Source: Candidatus Zixiibacteriota bacterium
Lineage (GTDB): Bacteria; Zixibacteria; MSB-5A5; GN15; PGXB01
Assembly (NCBI GenBank): GCA_024230695.1
Contig: JAAERC010000409.1
Coordinates: 1-6,915, forward strand
DNA: 6,915 nucleotides
Direction: 5' to 3'
The translations under genes were made by a program, and so were the position numbers. The notes beneath the pieces were generated by a model, which was given only the letters and a program-made list of their open reading frames with translations, had not been told where the DNA came from and made no database searches. The first letter of the stretch is position 1; the number at the start of each line of letters is the position of its first letter. Shown piece by piece: positions 5,817 through 6,915 of the stretch.

Positions 5817-6631
5817 TGTTTAATTCTCTCCCTTTATCAATTTCAAAAGCGTTTGAAAAGTGTCGGCAGGAAAAGCGTAAAGCCTTGATGCCGTATTTAA
5901 CAGCCGGGTACCCCGATGAAAAGACCTTCATATTAGTGCTTGAGGAAGTAATCAAAGCCGGTGCTGATATGATTGAAATCGGCATTCCTTTTTCTGATCC
6001 TTTGGCAGATGGAAAAACGATCCAGGGCTCATCGCAAACGGTGCTGGATAGAGGTACAAACATTAAGCAAATATTCAGACTACTTGATGAAGTTAAAAAC
6101 AGATATGAAGTACCTTTTATAATTATGAGTTACTATAATCCCATATTGCAATATGGGATTCCAGAATTTCTAAAAAAATCAAAATCTGTTGGCGGGCGAG
6201 GGTTAATTATCCCGGATATAATTCCAGATGAAGGTTTATCGATTGAAAAAAGTTGTCGAGAATCAGGCATTGATTTGGTATATTTGTTAGCGCCAACATC
6301 AAACAGGAAAAGACGTCAGCTTATTTTGAAAAGATCACAGGGTTTTGTGTATTTGGTGTCTGTATCAGGTGTCACCGGAGCCAGGAAAGATCTTCCTGGA
6401 AATTTGAATCGCTGGATAACTCAGGTAAAAAAAGAAAGTCGCTTACCAGTATGCGTTGGTTTTGGAATATCGGGGCTACCCCAGGCCAAATCGGTGGCAA
6501 AGGTTGCCGATGGCGTGATTATTGGAAGTGCCATTATTGATATAATAAAAAAATCTACAAGTTCACAGGAGGCTGTTTCAAATGTGGGCCGATTTATTGG
6601 ACAGATTAGAAAAGGAATGGACCATGTCTAA
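5816..6631 (+). CDS. trpA: tryptophan synthase alpha subunit (TrpA)
   Basis: A TIM-barrel lyase of 271 aa that splits indole-3-glycerol phosphate into indole and glyceraldehyde-3-phosphate, passing indole to TrpB through the tunnel of the complex. MPYLTAGYPD (25-34) precedes the catalytic motif EIGIPFSDPLADG (54-66), with Glu54 and Asp65 matching the catalytic Glu49/Asp60 of the Salmonella enzyme. Further motifs are SYYNPI (105-110), LIIPDIIPDE (130-139), YLVSVSGVTGAR (179-190) with the mobile loop, GFGIS (215-219) and DGVIIGSA (232-239). The ATG overlaps the trpB stop by 1 nt. The GGAGAGG before it (5798-5804) is 11 nt from the ATG, rather far, so coupling to trpB is likely. Codons 108-115 contain a perfect 24-nt palindrome. 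The 3' end overlaps the next gene by 8 nt. Confidence 0.98.
   Translation: MFNSLPLSISKAFEKCRQEKRKALMPYLTAGYPDEKTFILVLEEVIKAGADMIEIGIPFSDPLADGKTIQGSSQTVLDRGTNIKQIFRLLDEVKNRYEVPFIIMSYYNPILQYGIPEFLKKSKSVGGRGLIIPDIIPDEGLSIEKSCRESGIDLVYLLAPTSNRKRRQLILKRSQGFVYLVSVSGVTGARKDLPGNLNRWITQVKKESRLPVCVGFGISGLPQAKSVAKVADGVIIGSAIIDIIKKSTSSQEAVSNVGRFIGQIRKGMDHV
6137..6160. repeat. perfect 24-nt palindrome inside trpA
   Basis: AATCCCATATTG at 6137-6148 is followed at once by its exact reverse complement CAATATGGGATT at 6149-6160. It encodes N-P-I-L-Q-Y-G-I (residues 108-115 of TrpA), where NPI and YG are family-conserved, so part of the symmetry is forced by the protein. In RNA it could form a stem of about 10 bp with a TGCA loop. 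No T run follows, so it is not a terminator. Function unknown, possibly none. Confidence 0.7.
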
Positions 6632-6899
6632 AGTGCGTGGAATCAGAGGTGCCATCAGGGTTGCCGAAAACAGCGAAGAGGCAATTATTTCCTCCACGAA
6701 AGAGCTGTTTTTAAAGATGATAGAAGAAAATGATATTAAAACAGATGATATCGCCAGTATATTTTTTACCGCGACTACGGATTTAGACGCGGAGTTTCCC
6801 GCCTATGCCACCAGAGGTCTGGGATATGACAAGGTCCCGCGTCTATGCGCGCGGGAAATTGATGTCCCTAAGGGGAGGAAGCGCTTAATCAGAATTTGA
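6624..6899 (+). CDS. aroH: AroH-type chorismate mutase, cut short by an in-frame TGA
   Basis: Chorismate mutase of the AroH class (trimeric, as in Bacillus subtilis) turns chorismate into prephenate for phenylalanine and tyrosine. The 91 residues before the stop align with the B. subtilis family (127 aa): VRGIRGA (4-10) with Arg8, ATTDLDAEFPAYATR (50-64) with Arg64, LCAREIDVP (74-82) with Cys75 and Glu78, and RLIRI (87-91) with Arg90, all active-site positions in the known enzyme. TGA at 6897-6899 then falls where the family has Leu or Met, and the following codons (I-H-V-N-P) still fit the family. The C-terminal Tyr/Arg part of the active site would be lost, so the product as written is probably inactive unless the TGA is a sequence error or is read through. 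ATG 6624 is chosen for its AAAGGA at 6611-6616, 7 nt upstream, and its 8-nt overlap with trpA. An upstream in-frame ATG at 6582 adds 14 unrelated residues. Confidence 0.85.
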   Translation: MSKVRGIRGAIRVAENSEEAIISSTKELFLKMIEENDIKTDDIASIFFTATTDLDAEFPAYATRGLGYDKVPRLCAREIDVPKGRKRLIRI

Positions 6900-6915
6900 A
6901 TACATGTTAACCCAG

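Noticed and set aside
6582..6623. Earlier ATG start for aroH at 6582.
   Set aside because: It would add 14 residues inside trpA with no family similarity; MSKVRGIRGA at 6624 is the typical N-terminus and has its own Shine-Dalgarno.
160..6631. Alternative genetic code with TGA as a sense codon.
   Set aside because: All seven trp genes read full length with TGA as stop and use TGG for every Trp; in a TGA-Trp code, internal TGA codons would be frequent.
6835..6856. Hairpin TCCCGCG / CGCGGGA before the aroH TGA, considered as a terminator or selenocysteine element.
   Set aside because: No T run follows, and bacterial selenocysteine elements lie just after the UGA, not before. Selenocysteine is also not expected at this position in the family.

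Overview
The window holds a complete, tightly packed tryptophan operon on the + strand, trpE-trpG-trpD-trpC-trpF-trpB-trpA. It is followed by an AroH-type chorismate mutase gene at the right edge and preceded by a leader region that looks like a transcription attenuator. All seven trp genes are monofunctional (no E-G, G-D or C-F fusion), of normal length, and keep the catalytic residues I could check. Together they encode the five steps from chorismate to L-tryptophan.

Layout. Positions 1-142 form the leader. A reading frame open at the left edge and rich in Tyr, Trp and Phe codons ends at a TGA at 79-81. A 12-bp perfect hairpin followed by nine T (106-142) is an intrinsic terminator only 17 nt before the trpE start. 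The terminator's 5' arm can instead pair with 47-56, and that segment can in turn pair with 2-9. This is the usual logic of ribosome-mediated attenuation. From 160 to 6631 the genes run with overlaps of 1 to 22 nt, or in one case a 4-nt gap, so translation is probably coupled throughout. From 6624 an aroH-type gene begins and meets an in-frame TGA at 6897-6899. The codons after the TGA still match the family, so the gene is either broken, misread by a base error, or ends unusually early.

How the genes work together. TrpE and TrpG form anthranilate synthase (chorismate plus glutamine to anthranilate). TrpD adds phosphoribose from PRPP, TrpF isomerises the product, TrpC closes the indole ring, and TrpA/TrpB convert indole-glycerol phosphate and serine to tryptophan. 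AroH would draw on the same chorismate for phenylalanine and tyrosine, which fits a leader peptide containing Tyr and Phe as well as Trp codons.

Organism. This is a bacterium of moderate A+T content (G+C roughly in the low forties per cent by eye) using the standard genetic code. The gene order trpEGDCFBA and the AroH-class mutase occur in several phyla, and I cannot place it securely. An uncultured lineage is possible but is a guess. There are no RNA genes, mobile elements or CRISPR arrays, and no gene-free stretch longer than 300 nt. The core enzymes are ordinary. The points of interest are the leader, the in-frame TGA in aroH and a perfect 24-nt palindrome inside trpA.
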